A stretch of 43,777 bases of DNA, taken from contig CALLZZ010000018.1 of NCBI GenBank assembly GCA_937858235.1, forward strand, positions 1-43,777, given 5' to 3'. This stretch comes from an uncultured Clostridia bacterium (GTDB lineage Bacteria; Bacillota; Clostridia; Oscillospirales; Oscillospiraceae). Positions 13,465 through 21,966 of this stretch are shown in pieces. Made by a program: the position numbers and the translations under genes. Every line of letters begins with the position of its first letter. Positions within the stretch are counted from its first letter, which is position 1. Below the pieces are notes generated by a model, which saw only the letters and a program-made list of their open reading frames with translations, was not told the origin of the DNA and made no database searches.

Positions 13465-15414
13465 ATGACAAAGATAAAATTATTATCTGTGGACATCGAG
13501 ACATACAGCAGTATCGATCTCACTAAGTGCGGCACATATAAATATGTAGAAGCATCGGATTTCTATATAACGCTTTTTGGATACAGCATTGACGGCGGCG
13601 AGGTGCAAGTGGTGGATTTGGCACAGGGTGAAAAAATACCATCCGAGGTAATGTCTGCGCTGGAGGACGATTCTGTTATCAAATGGGCATTCAATGCTTC
13701 TTTCGAGCGGGTCTGCATATCTCGGTTTATTGGGCTGCCGACCGGCGATTACCTTGAGCCGTCCTCTTGGCGGTGTTCGATGATATGGTCGGCATACTTG
13801 GGACTGCCGCTGTCGCTGAAGGGTGTCGGCGCTGTTCTCGGTTTGGATAAACAGAAAATGGATGAAGGCAAAGACCTCATCAAGTATTTCTGTCAGCCCT
13901 GCGCTCCGACCAAAGCCAACGGTGGAAGAACACGCAATATGCCGACCGATGCCCCGGAGAAATGGGAAACCTTCAAGGCGTATAACAAGCGTGATGTGGA
14001 GGTTGAACTGCAGATACAGCAGAAACTCGTAAAGTTCCCTGTACCAGACAACGTGTGGGATGAATATCACTTGAGCGAGGAAATCAACGACAGAGGTATC
14101 CGGGTGGATATGCCTTTTGTAAAACAGGCCATCGCTATTGATAAAAAGTCCCGCTCCCGGCTCTCCGCAGCCATGCGTGCTATTACCGAGCTGGATAATC
14201 CAAACTCCGTGCAGCAGATGAAAGCTTGGCTTGCCGACAACGGCATGGAAACGGATACGCTCGGCAAAAAGGCTGTGTCGGAGTTATTAAAGGAAGCTCC
14301 GAGCAACCTTGGCGAGGCGCTTCTCCTCCGTCAGCAGCTTGCGAAATCCTCAGTAAAAAAATATACGGCAATGGAAAACGCTGTCTGCGCGGATGGCCGT
14401 GTCAGAGGGATGTTCATGTTTTACGGAGCCAACCGCACGGGCAGATTTGCCGGACGGCTGGTGCAGCTTCAAAATCTGCCGCAGAACCATATACCTGACC
14501 TTGCCGAAGCTCGCGGCCTTGTCTCCAGCGGGAATTATGCCGCTCTTGAAATTCTGTATGAAGACATCCCGGACACGCTTTCCCAGCTTATCCGCACGGC
14601 ATTTGTACCGCAAGACGGCAGGAAATTCATAGTTTCGGACTTCAGTGCAATTGAAGCGAGGGTTATCGCATGGCTTGCCGGAGAGGACTGGCGAACCGAA
14701 GTGTTCAAAAGCGGCGGTGATATTTACTGTGCGTCCGCATCCGCGATGTTCCATGTTCCCGTAGAAAAGCACGGTATAAACGGTCATTTGCGGCAAAAAG
14801 GAAAAATCGCAGAACTCGCCCTCGGCTATGGCGGCTCTGTAGGTGCACTGAAAGCGATGGGCGCTCTTGAGATGGGGCTTGCCGAAGAAGAACTGCAGCC
14901 GTTGGTCAACGCTTGGCGGCAGTCCAATCCCAACATCGTGCGCTTCTGGTGGGACGTCGACGCGGCGGTCAAAAGATGCGTCAGACAGAAGAAAGCGACC
15001 AAAACCCATGCCGTCCGTTTTACCTATGAGAGCGGTTTCCTGTTTATTACGCTGCCAAGCGGCAGACGGCTTGCCTATGTGAAGCCCCGCATCGGTGAGA
15101 ACCGTTTCGGCGGCGAGTCCGTGACCTACGAGGGTGTAGGCGGTACAAAGAAATGGGAGCGGCTTGAATCCTACGGTCCCAAGTTCGTGGAAAATATCGT
15201 GCAGGCAACCTCAAGGGATATTCTTGTGTATGCCATGCGGACGCTCCGCAATTGTTCCATCGTCGCTCATGTACATGATGAGCTTATTATCGAATGCGAT
15301 AAACGGGTATCCCTACCCGCCATCTGTGAGCAGATGGGGCGTGTGCCGCCCTGGGCGAACGGTCTGCTCCTTCGTGCCGACGGATATGAATGTGAATTTT
15401 ATAGAAAAGATTGA
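13465..15414 (+). CDS. Family A DNA polymerase with 3'-5' exonuclease domain
   Basis: This 649-residue phage DNA polymerase has the proofreading exonuclease domain at the N-terminus (motif I LLSVDIETYSS, D10 and E12) and the polymerase domain in the C-terminal half: motif A VSDFSAIEARVIAW (D392), motif B with the O-helix RQKGKIAELALGYGG (about 442-456) and motif C HVHDELIIE (H604, D605, E606). No 5'-3' nuclease domain is present, as usual for phage enzymes. GGAGG precedes the ATG. With the VapE-type protein, SNF2 helicase and VRR-NUC protein downstream it makes a phage replication set. Confidence 0.92.
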   Translation: MTKIKLLSVDIETYSSIDLTKCGTYKYVEASDFYITLFGYSIDGGEVQVVDLAQGEKIPSEVMSALEDDSVIKWAFNASFERVCISRFIGLPTGDYLEPSSWRCSMIWSAYLGLPLSLKGVGAVLGLDKQKMDEGKDLIKYFCQPCAPTKANGGRTRNMPTDAPEKWETFKAYNKRDVEVELQIQQKLVKFPVPDNVWDEYHLSEEINDRGIRVDMPFVKQAIAIDKKSRSRLSAAMRAITELDNPNSVQQMKAWLADNGMETDTLGKKAVSELLKEAPSNLGEALLLRQQLAKSSVKKYTAMENAVCADGRVRGMFMFYGANRTGRFAGRLVQLQNLPQNHIPDLAEARGLVSSGNYAALEILYEDIPDTLSQLIRTAFVPQDGRKFIVSDFSAIEARVIAWLAGEDWRTEVFKSGGDIYCASASAMFHVPVEKHGINGHLRQKGKIAELALGYGGSVGALKAMGALEMGLAEEELQPLVNAWRQSNPNIVRFWWDVDAAVKRCVRQKKATKTHAVRFTYESGFLFITLPSGRRLAYVKPRIGENRFGGESVTYEGVGGTKKWERLESYGPKFVENIVQATSRDILVYAMRTLRNCSIVAHVHDELIIECDKRVSLPAICEQMGRVPPWANGLLLRADGYECEFYRKD

Positions 15415-15418
15415 AAAC

Positions 15419-15471
15419 CACTACGGATTTCCGTCCTTGCCTGTCCAGTACGAGGTGAGGACGGATTTTTT
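15419..15471 (+). ncRNA. Repeated hairpin element, copy 2 (with T run)
   Basis: It begins five bases after the polymerase stop with CACTACGGAT (15419-15428). Bases 15430-15442 pair with 15453-15465 in a 13-bp stem around the same GTCCAGTACG loop as copy 1. Two outer base pairs differ from copy 1 by changes on both arms (C-G to G-C, G-U to C-G). Here six T follow (15466-15471), so this copy can act as a terminator; copy 1 cannot. Confidence 0.6.
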
Positions 15472-15500
15472 CGTTCATCTCATATTCGGAGGATTTAAAT

Positions 15501-15881
15501 ATGTTCTACATCAAAACAAAGCTACCAAGCGGCAAGGTCATAAAGACCGAAATCACCGACGAGAGTGTCTACACTCACTGCCCCGGATGTGGCAGGGAGT
15601 TCCCTGTCGACCTTTTAGAGGTTTTCTCCGGCGAGGGGGATCTCTTCTCCACAAGAATCGTCTGCTCGGAATGCACCAAAAAACACTTTGAAAAACAGAA
15701 ACCCGCGATGGAGGACATTGTGCTTCTCGCCACGGCGCTATGCAGACTTGGTTACAGCAAACAGGTTCTACGTCTGTATGATGATTTCGGCATCAGCGCA
15801 ATTCAGGAACTGGAGTCACAGGATTACAGCGCATACGCGGACGCACTGCTTTCAGCCGTAGCGGAAGGCGGTGCAGCATGA
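15501..15881 (+). CDS. Phage protein with Cys4 zinc-ribbon-like motif
   Basis: 126 residues. Two CxxC pairs (HCPGCGREF at about 27-35 and VCSECTKKHF at about 54-63) form a probable zinc ribbon after a short beta-rich N-terminus. The C-terminal half is helical and alanine-rich. GGAGG lies nine bases upstream of the ATG. Its last four bases overlap the following Rha-family gene. The role is unknown; a nucleic-acid-binding helper of the replication module is plausible. Confidence 0.6.
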   Translation: MFYIKTKLPSGKVIKTEITDESVYTHCPGCGREFPVDLLEVFSGEGDLFSTRIVCSECTKKHFEKQKPAMEDIVLLATALCRLGYSKQVLRLYDDFGISAIQELESQDYSAYADALLSAVAEGGAA

Positions 15882-16543
15882 AGGAACTGATTCCAAAGGA
15901 CGAGTACGGCGTATTCGCCGATGCCAAGGACATCGCAAGAGTAGATAGCCTTTTCGTGGCGGAGTTCTTTGAAAAGGAACACTTCCATGTGCTTCGTGAT
16001 ATTGCCAAAATCACTGACACCAAATCTGGATTGAGTGAGGAATTCACCGCATCCAATTTTGAGCCGAGCACTTACAAGGATAAAACAGGGCGAAAGCTGC
16101 CTTGTTACTGCATGACCCGCGATGGCTTTACCATGCTGGTCATGGGTTATACCGGCGCAAAGGCTATGCGGTTTAAGGAACTCTACATTCGCCGCTTCAA
16201 CGAGATGGAGAGCTTTATAAAAACACTGGTATCGGCGCGTCAGGAATTTCCGCTCCTAACCTCCAACATCAAGCTGCTACACGAAAATCCGAAGCCTTAT
16301 CACTTTAGCAACGAATGCGATATGCTCAACCGCATCGTCGTCGGCATGACGGCAAAACAGTTCAGAACCGCCAACGGCATCGAAAAAGGAAAAAGCATCC
16401 GTCCGTATCTGTCAGACGAACAGATTACCATGCTTGATACCCTTCAGAAGGTCGATGTGGGTTTGCTGGTGGCAGTGCCGGATTACGAACAGCGCAAACG
16501 ACACCTGGAATGGTACAAGCTAAAAATGGAAGAGAAAGAATAA
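15878..16543 (+). CDS. Rha-family phage regulatory protein
   Basis: The 221-residue Rha family (pRha) protein has its N-terminal domain with DAKDIARVDSLFVAEFFEKE, HFHVLRDI, SNFEPSTYKDKTGRKLPCY and TRDGFTMLVMGYTGAKAMRFK, all typical. The C-terminal half resembles an antirepressor-like KilA-C/ORF11 module (MLNRIVVGMTAKQFRTANGI). Rha proteins influence lysogeny and growth in some host backgrounds. It overlaps the zinc-ribbon gene by four bases. The exact target is unknown. Confidence 0.82.
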   Translation: MKELIPKDEYGVFADAKDIARVDSLFVAEFFEKEHFHVLRDIAKITDTKSGLSEEFTASNFEPSTYKDKTGRKLPCYCMTRDGFTMLVMGYTGAKAMRFKELYIRRFNEMESFIKTLVSARQEFPLLTSNIKLLHENPKPYHFSNECDMLNRIVVGMTAKQFRTANGIEKGKSIRPYLSDEQITMLDTLQKVDVGLLVAVPDYEQRKRHLEWYKLKMEEKE

Positions 16544-16556
16544 GGAGGGCGGCGGC

Positions 16557-16982
16557 ATGAGCATCAGCAAATTTAACGCCGAGGGCTATTATGACCCGAC
16601 GACCTATGCCGCGCTCTCGGCTATTGAAGCGGAAGAAAAGGCACTCCGCGCGTTTCGTCCCATCGTATACATTTGCTCTCCATATGCCGGGGATACGGAT
16701 GGCAATATAAAAGCTGCTCAAAAATACAGCCGCCACGCGGTCGACAACGGGTACATTCCCGTTGCCCCGCATCTGCTGTTCCCGCAGTTCATGAATGATG
16801 CCGACCCAAAGGAACGGCAGCTAGGTCTGTTCTTCGGCAATGCCCTCATGAGCAAATGCTCCGAGGTGTGGGTGTTCGGCAGCGTCATATCACCCGGCAT
16901 GGAAGCCGAAATCAAGATAGCCAAGTGGAAGAACTACCGCTTGCGCTATTTTACCGAAAACTGCGAGGAGGTCAGTTCATGA
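16557..16982 (+). CDS. DUF4406 / nucleoside deoxyribosyltransferase-like protein
   Basis: 141 residues with the Rossmann-like nucleoside 2-deoxyribosyltransferase fold: start PIVYICSPYAGDTDGNIKAA, middle NGYIPVAPHLLFPQFMND, end CSEVWVFGSVISPGMEAEI, where the final Glu corresponds to the usual active-site region. These phage proteins may hydrolyse or exchange nucleoside bases. The ATG follows AAGGAGGG. It overlaps the next gene by four bases (ATGA). Confidence 0.75.
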   Translation: MSISKFNAEGYYDPTTYAALSAIEAEEKALRAFRPIVYICSPYAGDTDGNIKAAQKYSRHAVDNGYIPVAPHLLFPQFMNDADPKERQLGLFFGNALMSKCSEVWVFGSVISPGMEAEIKIAKWKNYRLRYFTENCEEVSS

Positions 16983-19288
16983 GAGTCCTGAAAATTGCGC
17001 TCGGCAATTCTCGCCAAGCGAAAATATGGTCAAACAAGACCATAACATTTGAAGATATTTGCGAACGGCTGAAAACGCCCATTCGCACGACCGAAACAGT
17101 AGAAGAATATCCAAAGCTCCCAAAGGGTCAGCGTGACGAAATTAAGGATAAAGGCGGGTTTGTCGGAGGACATTTGCGTGACAATCTGCGTAAAGTCACG
17201 AACGTGGACTGCCGCTCCATGTGGACGCCGGACCTTGACCATGCCACGCCGGAGTTCGTTGCGGCGCTGAAGGATACTCTTGGTTTTCGCTGCGCCGTGT
17301 ATTCGACTCACGGTCATGTACCGGAAGCACCGAGACTCCGTATTGTCGCACCCTTTACGAGAGATGTATCCGCAGACGAATATGCGGCGGTTTCCCGTTA
17401 TCTGGCGGCAGATATCGGCATCGATATGTTCGACGAGTGTTCCTTCATACCAAATCAGCTTATGTACTGGCCTACCTGTCCGTCAAACGGCGAGTATATA
17501 TGCGAAACCGTTGAGGGCGAATTGCTTGACCCGGACGCAGTGCTTGCGGCTCATCCCAATTGGCGCGATTGTTCACTTCTTCCAACAACGTCACGAGAGA
17601 GCAAAGTAAATGCTCCGACAAAAGGAACGCAGGAGGACCCGTTAATAAAGTCCGGTGCAGTGGGTGCGTTTTGCCGCTCATATACCATTGAAAGCGCGAT
17701 CTGTAAGTTCCTTCCGGACATATACGCGCCCTCGGCAATGGACGGCCGCTACGATTATATCCCGGCGGACAGCAGCGCCGGCGTTGTGGTTTACGATGAT
17801 AAATTCGCTTATAGCCACCATGCGACAGACCCCGCCTGCGGTAAGCTGCTGAACGCTTTTGATCTCGTGCGCATCCACAAATTCGGTGACGACGAGAAAA
17901 AATCCTTTACCGCCATGATGGACTTCGCGGTAAAAGATGAGCTTGTCAACACCATGCTCCTGCGCGAAAAGCAGGAATTCGCTTCGGAGGAATTTGACGA
18001 TTGGACCAAGGCGCTCCGGCGGGATCGCGGCGGTTCGCTTCAGAACAGTTTGCACAACATTACGCTCATCATGGAAAACGATCCACAGCTCAAGGCTCTG
18101 TGTTTCAACCAGCTTGCGGACGGAATGGAGATAAAAGGAGATGTACCGTGGCAGCACCCGGCGCGTTTTTGGCGTGACGCCGACGACGCACAGCTTATCT
18201 GTTATGTGGACGCCAACTACGGCGCCTTCTCCGCACGGAATTACCAGATTGCTGTGGCCAAGGTCGTGGACGACCGCTCTTATCACCCAATCCGAGAATA
18301 TCTTGCCAGCTTACCGCCCTGGGATAACAAACCCCGTGCGTCAACTATCCTCATCGATTATCTCGGCGCTGAGGATAACGCCTATACCCGTGCTGTCACT
18401 CGCAAAACTTTGTGCGGTGCGGTTTCCCGCGTAAAGCATCCGGGTATCAAGTTCGACAATATTCTGGTACTCAACGGCAATCAGGGTATCGGCAAGTCTA
18501 CGCTTATCGCCAAACTGGGCGGCGAGTGGTATTCGGATAGCCTTTCGCTTACAGATATGAACGATAAGACCGCCGCCGAAAAGCTGCAGGGCTACTGGAT
18601 TCTTGAAATCGGTGAGCTTGCCGGTATGAAGAAGGCGGACATCGATAAGGTCAAGGCGTTCATCTCCCGTCAGGACGACAAGTACCGAGCTTCCTTCGGC
18701 AGGCGTGTTACGCCGCATCCAAGGCAATGTATTTTCTTCGGCACGACCAATTCGCAAAACGGTTATCTACGTGATATTACGGGCAACCGCCGTTTCTGGA
18801 CGGTCAAAACTCCCGGCACCGGCAGGCTAAAACCGTGGGATCTGACAAATGAGGATGTTCAGCAGATATGGGCGGAGGTGCTGGTACTCGTTGAGAAGGG
18901 CGAAAAGCTGTATCTCGACAGCAACCTTGAAACTTATTCTCAGGCGGAGCAGGCCAACGCAATGGAGCAGGACGACCGCGAAGGTCTTGTCAGCGCATAT
19001 TTGACTTTGCTTTTGCCGGAAAACTGGAGCGGTATGGACATCTACGCAAGGCAGGAGTATATCAGAGACCCGGACAGCCCGACCCAACCGCAAGGTACGG
19101 TGCGGCGAAACAGCGTAAGTAATCTGGAAATCTGGTGTGAATGCTTTGGAAAACGCAAAGAGGATATCAAGCCATCCGATTCCTACGCGATAGCGGCGAT
19201 TATGCTGCGCATTGAGGGCTGGCATAAAACCGACGAGCGGGAGACGCAGCCCGTCTACGGCAGGCAGCGTTTGTATAAGCGTGTTTAG
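16979..19288 (+). CDS. VapE-family P-loop ATPase/primase-like replication protein
   Basis: 769 residues from the ATG at 16979 (GAGGAGG upstream); the longer frame from 16856 lies in DUF4406 and is rejected. The N-terminal part (about 1-250) resembles a primase/polymerase-like domain (WTPDLDHATPEF and RIVAPFTRDV). The C-terminal half is the VapE domain: Walker A NGNQGIGKST (about 499-508), Walker B-like YWILEIGELAGM, and FFGTTNSQNGYLRDITGNRRFW, the family's most recognisable stretch. VapE proteins act as helicase-primases in phage and mobile-island replication. The polymerase and SNF2 helicase nearby support that role. Confidence 0.88.
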   Translation: MRVLKIALGNSRQAKIWSNKTITFEDICERLKTPIRTTETVEEYPKLPKGQRDEIKDKGGFVGGHLRDNLRKVTNVDCRSMWTPDLDHATPEFVAALKDTLGFRCAVYSTHGHVPEAPRLRIVAPFTRDVSADEYAAVSRYLAADIGIDMFDECSFIPNQLMYWPTCPSNGEYICETVEGELLDPDAVLAAHPNWRDCSLLPTTSRESKVNAPTKGTQEDPLIKSGAVGAFCRSYTIESAICKFLPDIYAPSAMDGRYDYIPADSSAGVVVYDDKFAYSHHATDPACGKLLNAFDLVRIHKFGDDEKKSFTAMMDFAVKDELVNTMLLREKQEFASEEFDDWTKALRRDRGGSLQNSLHNITLIMENDPQLKALCFNQLADGMEIKGDVPWQHPARFWRDADDAQLICYVDANYGAFSARNYQIAVAKVVDDRSYHPIREYLASLPPWDNKPRASTILIDYLGAEDNAYTRAVTRKTLCGAVSRVKHPGIKFDNILVLNGNQGIGKSTLIAKLGGEWYSDSLSLTDMNDKTAAEKLQGYWILEIGELAGMKKADIDKVKAFISRQDDKYRASFGRRVTPHPRQCIFFGTTNSQNGYLRDITGNRRFWTVKTPGTGRLKPWDLTNEDVQQIWAEVLVLVEKGEKLYLDSNLETYSQAEQANAMEQDDREGLVSAYLTLLLPENWSGMDIYARQEYIRDPDSPTQPQGTVRRNSVSNLEIWCECFGKRKEDIKPSDSYAIAAIMLRIEGWHKTDERETQPVYGRQRLYKRV

Positions 19289-19298
19289 GCACTGTGGC

Positions 19299-19507
19299 GG
19301 ACAACCTATTGGGACAATCCTCAATAACTTGTCCCCATCACGGAGGTTGTCCGAACCTCAAAACCTATAAAGACGAGCAAAAACGGCTCTTTTTCGGACA
19401 GGCGGACAGCTATTTCTATATAGTACAAAAATACATTAAGTTTAATAGTAATAGGTGTCCTGTCCGTATGTGTTTGCGCGCGTATAGAAATTTTCGTCCG
19501 CTTGTCC
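19299..19507. repeat. Cluster of GGACAA/TTGTCC-type motifs (possible origin or operator)
   Basis: GGACA(A/G) occurs at 19299, 19312, 19397 and 19405; the reverse (T)TGTCC at 19329, 19347, 19456, 19461 and 19502. That is nine copies in about 210 bp, arranged as paired same-strand copies with alternating orientation. The interval has no convincing gene (the frame 19294-19527 has no ribosome site) and lies between the VapE-type ATPase and the VRR-NUC gene, where a replication origin or repressor site would fit. Confidence 0.45.
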
Positions 19508-19523
19508 ACGGGAGGTATCGGCT

Positions 19524-19796
19524 ATGAGAGAAAAACAAACAGAGCAAAAACTAGTAAAAGAAGTAAAACATATGGGCGGCATCTGCCCCAAGTTCACAAG
19601 CCCCGGTTTTGACGGAATGCCCGACCGCATCGTGCTTTTACCGGGCGGGCGCATGGCATTCGTAGAAGTCAAGGCTATGGGATGCAAACCGCGTCCTTTG
19701 CAGATGGCAAGGCATGGAATGCTTCGGCGGCTTGGCTTTCGAGTGTATGTGCTGGACGATGAAACGCAGATTGAAGGGATACTAGATGAAATATGA
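19524..19796 (+). CDS. VRR-NUC domain endonuclease
   Basis: A single-domain 90-residue VRR-NUC (PD-(D/E)XK superfamily). Its parts are EKQTEQKLVKEVKHMGG, then FTSPGFDGMPDRIVLLPGG (catalytic D of MPDR) and MAFVEVKAMG (E-x-K), then PLQMARHGMLRRLGF. Stand-alone phage VRR-NUC proteins are structure-specific nucleases linked to SNF2-type helicases, and here the helicase gene overlaps it by eleven bases. The start is supported by GGGAGG upstream. Confidence 0.9.
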   Translation: MREKQTEQKLVKEVKHMGGICPKFTSPGFDGMPDRIVLLPGGRMAFVEVKAMGCKPRPLQMARHGMLRRLGFRVYVLDDETQIEGILDEI

Positions 19797-21162
19797 ACCG
19801 CATGATTACCAAAAATATACCACGGCGTATATCGAGGAACATTCCGTATCCGCCATATTCCTCGACTGCGGCCTTGGCAAGAGTATCATTACGCTGACCG
19901 CTATAAATAACCTGCTGTTCGACAGCTTTGAGATACACAAGGTTCTTGTTATCGCGCCCCTTCGTGTCGCCCGTGATACATGGCCTGGGGAACTTGAAAA
20001 ATGGGAACATCTGCACGGGCTGATTTATTCCGTGGCGGTAGGTACCGAGGGTCAACGAAAAGCAGCTCTACTGCAAAAAGCCGACATTTATATCATCAAC
20101 AGAGAAAATGTCGAATGGCTTGTGGAAAAGAGCGGGCTGCCCTTTGACTACGATATGGTGGTGGTCGATGAGCTTTCGTCCTTTAAGTCCTATCAGGCGA
20201 AACGGTTCCGCAGTCTGATGAAAGTTCGCCCTTCCGTCAAACGCATCACGGGACTGACGGGAACACCGAGCAGCAACGGTCTCATGGATTTATGGGCTGA
20301 ATTTCGACTGCTGGATATGGGCAAACGACTCGGTCGGTTCATAACCAACTTCCGCGATGCTTATTTCGTACCAGACAAGCACAATCAGCAGATTGTGTTC
20401 AGCTATAAACCGAAGCCCGGTGCCGAGGATGCCATTTACCGTCTTGTGTCAGATATCACCATCAGCATGAAGTCCACCGACTACCTCAAAATGCCGGAAT
20501 GCGTAATAAACGAAGTTTCGGTACGGCTTTCCGCAAAAGAGATGGAATGCTACAAAACCTTGAAAGACGATTTGATACTCAGTCTTGACGGTCAGGACAT
20601 CAATGCCCAGAGTGCCGTGGGTCTGTCCAATAAATTGACGCAGATGGCAAACGGTGCTGTTTACGGAGACCAGCGTGACGCTGGACTCGATTATATCCCC
20701 ATACATGAGCGAAAACTTGATGCCTTGGAGGATTTGATTGAAGCGGTAAACGGAAAGCCCATCCTCGTAGCGTACTGGTTTAATCACGACCTCAACCGCA
20801 TCGAGGAACGTTTGCACAAGCGGCATATTCCGTTCTCCAAGCTGGATACTGCCGATTCTATCAAGCGCTGGAACAACGGTGAACTGCCGGTGGCCCTGGT
20901 ACACCCCGCTTCTGCCGGACATGGCTTAAACCTGCAATCTGGTGGCTCCACACTGATATGGTTCAGCCTGACCTGGAGTTTGGAACTGTATCAGCAGACA
21001 AATGCGAGACTTTGGCGGCAAGGCCAAGAAGCCGATACCGTGGTAATCCACCACCTCATCACCAAAGATACCATTGATGAAAAAATTATGTCAGCGCTGA
21101 AAAAGAAGGATAAAACACAGTCCGCACTCATCGATGCTGTTAAAGCGGACTTGAAAATCTAA
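19786..21162 (+). CDS. SNF2-family DEAD/DEAH helicase
   Basis: A 458-residue superfamily 2 translocase. It begins with the Q-tip YEPHDYQKYTTAYIEEHS; Walker A is DCGLGKS (27-33), motif II VVVDELSSF (D128, E129), motif III GLTGTPSSNG, motif V ASAGHGLNLQSGG and motif VI ARLWRQGQEADTVVIHHL. The short SNF2 form without accessory domains is common in phages, next to VRR-NUC, and probably acts in replication or recombination. The end carries a basic tail. Confidence 0.92.
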   Translation: MKYEPHDYQKYTTAYIEEHSVSAIFLDCGLGKSIITLTAINNLLFDSFEIHKVLVIAPLRVARDTWPGELEKWEHLHGLIYSVAVGTEGQRKAALLQKADIYIINRENVEWLVEKSGLPFDYDMVVVDELSSFKSYQAKRFRSLMKVRPSVKRITGLTGTPSSNGLMDLWAEFRLLDMGKRLGRFITNFRDAYFVPDKHNQQIVFSYKPKPGAEDAIYRLVSDITISMKSTDYLKMPECVINEVSVRLSAKEMECYKTLKDDLILSLDGQDINAQSAVGLSNKLTQMANGAVYGDQRDAGLDYIPIHERKLDALEDLIEAVNGKPILVAYWFNHDLNRIEERLHKRHIPFSKLDTADSIKRWNNGELPVALVHPASAGHGLNLQSGGSTLIWFSLTWSLELYQQTNARLWRQGQEADTVVIHHLITKDTIDEKIMSALKKKDKTQSALIDAVKADLKI

Positions 21163-21237
21163 TGACAACAAGGGGACTATGTCCCTGAGACAATCCGTGC
21201 CAATCCGAGAGGAACAAAAATATCGGAGGTACAGATT

Positions 21238-21432
21238 ATGAATCCTTATGAAGAATTAGCAAGTGCCATCGTGTTGCAGGCGGTTAAGGATTATCGGTTG
21301 CACGATGATGAAAAGGAGCTCGCCAGTATTGAGCGTTTCTTTCGTTCCGGCTGGTTTAGTGTCCTGACGAGCATTGCCCCGGAGATGCTAATTGCCAAGC
21401 TGAGAAAGGAGAAGGCGTGCTATGAATACTAA
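21238..21432 (+). CDS. Small conserved phage protein
   Basis: 64 residues (NPYEELASAIVLQAVKDYR, then FFRSGWFSVLTSIAPEMLI). GGAGG lies eight bases upstream of the ATG, and its end overlaps the DUF1492 gene by eleven bases. The pattern EELASAIV-x-QAVKDY and RFFRSGW occurs in small phage proteins beside DUF1492 regulators. It is all-helical, with no catalytic motif seen. Possibly a partner of the late regulator. Confidence 0.7.
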   Translation: MNPYEELASAIVLQAVKDYRLHDDEKELASIERFFRSGWFSVLTSIAPEMLIAKLRKEKACYEY

Positions 21433-21856
21433 AACTTACCTTTCTCAGGCCCGATACCTTGATATGCGCATTAAGTCCAAGCTCCAACAGGTGGATTCCC
21501 TTAACGAACTGGCAACAACATGTACGTCAGTGCTGACCGGTATGCCCCGCAATCCCAGCGGTTCAACCTCCCACATGGCAGACGCCATTTGTAAAATTGT
21601 TGACTTGCAGAACGAAATCAACCGTGACATCGATAAGCTGGTTGACCTCAAGAAAGAAATCATGGGCGTCATCAAAGCGGTATCCAACCCGGAACACCAG
21701 ACCCTTTTGGAGAAGCGTTATCTCTGTTTCCGGTCTTGGGAGAAAATTGCTGTGGACATGGGTTATGACCTGCGATACACACATAAGCTCCACAACTGGG
21801 CGCTGGAGGAATGTAGCATTCCCGCTTCTTCGGAAGTGGACACGAAAAGACACTGA
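21422..21856 (+). CDS. DUF1492 phage late transcription regulator (sigma region 4-like)
   Basis: 144 residues: an N-terminal helical domain (SQARYLDMRIKSKLQQVDSL, IVDLQNEINRDIDKLVDLKK) and a C-terminal helix-turn-helix (LLEKRYLCFRSWEKIAVDMG, RYTHKLHNWALEE) of the DUF1492/ArpU type. Such proteins sit at the early/late border of phages of Firmicutes and are believed to activate late promoters. The dyad with a TATAAT box just downstream (21865-21894) is the natural target. Confidence 0.85.
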   Translation: MNTKTYLSQARYLDMRIKSKLQQVDSLNELATTCTSVLTGMPRNPSGSTSHMADAICKIVDLQNEINRDIDKLVDLKKEIMGVIKAVSNPEHQTLLEKRYLCFRSWEKIAVDMGYDLRYTHKLHNWALEECSIPASSEVDTKRH

Positions 21857-21864
21857 AAGACACC

Positions 21865-21894
21865 TTCCACTTATGATAGTATTATAATGTGGAA
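21865..21894 (+). promoter_or_regulatory. Putative late promoter with dyad
   Basis: TTCCAC (21865-21870) and GTGGAA (21889-21894) are inverted arms enclosing TATAAT (21883-21888), which suits a -10 box. No -35 box with correct spacing is visible, as expected of an activated promoter. It lies nine bases after the DUF1492 stop and in front of the packaging and structural genes. Confidence 0.4.
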
Positions 21895-21901
21895 ACAGAA
21901 T

Positions 21902-21943
21902 GCAGAGAGCCTTCATGGGAGAAATCCTATGAGGGCTTTCTTT
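21902..21943 (+). terminator. Hairpin with T-rich tail before the HNH gene
   Basis: AGAGCCTTCATGGGA pairs with TCCTATGAGGGCTTT around GAAA, followed by CTTT. This is an intrinsic-terminator-like structure between the late promoter candidate and the HNH gene. It may be an antitermination or attenuation point for late transcription, or the end of the early operon. Confidence 0.5.
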
Positions 21944-21966
21944 ATGCCCGCGAGGAGGTAAACCGA

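Noticed and set aside
19294..19527. 77-codon plus frame after the VapE-type gene
   Set aside because: No ribosome site, and its sequence is composed of the GGACA/TGTCC motif cluster; treated as non-coding.
21170..21237. Possible terminator GGGGAC/GTCCC after the SNF2 gene
   Set aside because: Stem of five to six base pairs with a three-base loop and no T run; too weak to list.
21889..21966. GTG extension of the HNH protein
   Set aside because: It would read through a terminator-like hairpin; GAGGAGG before the ATG at 21967 is clear.
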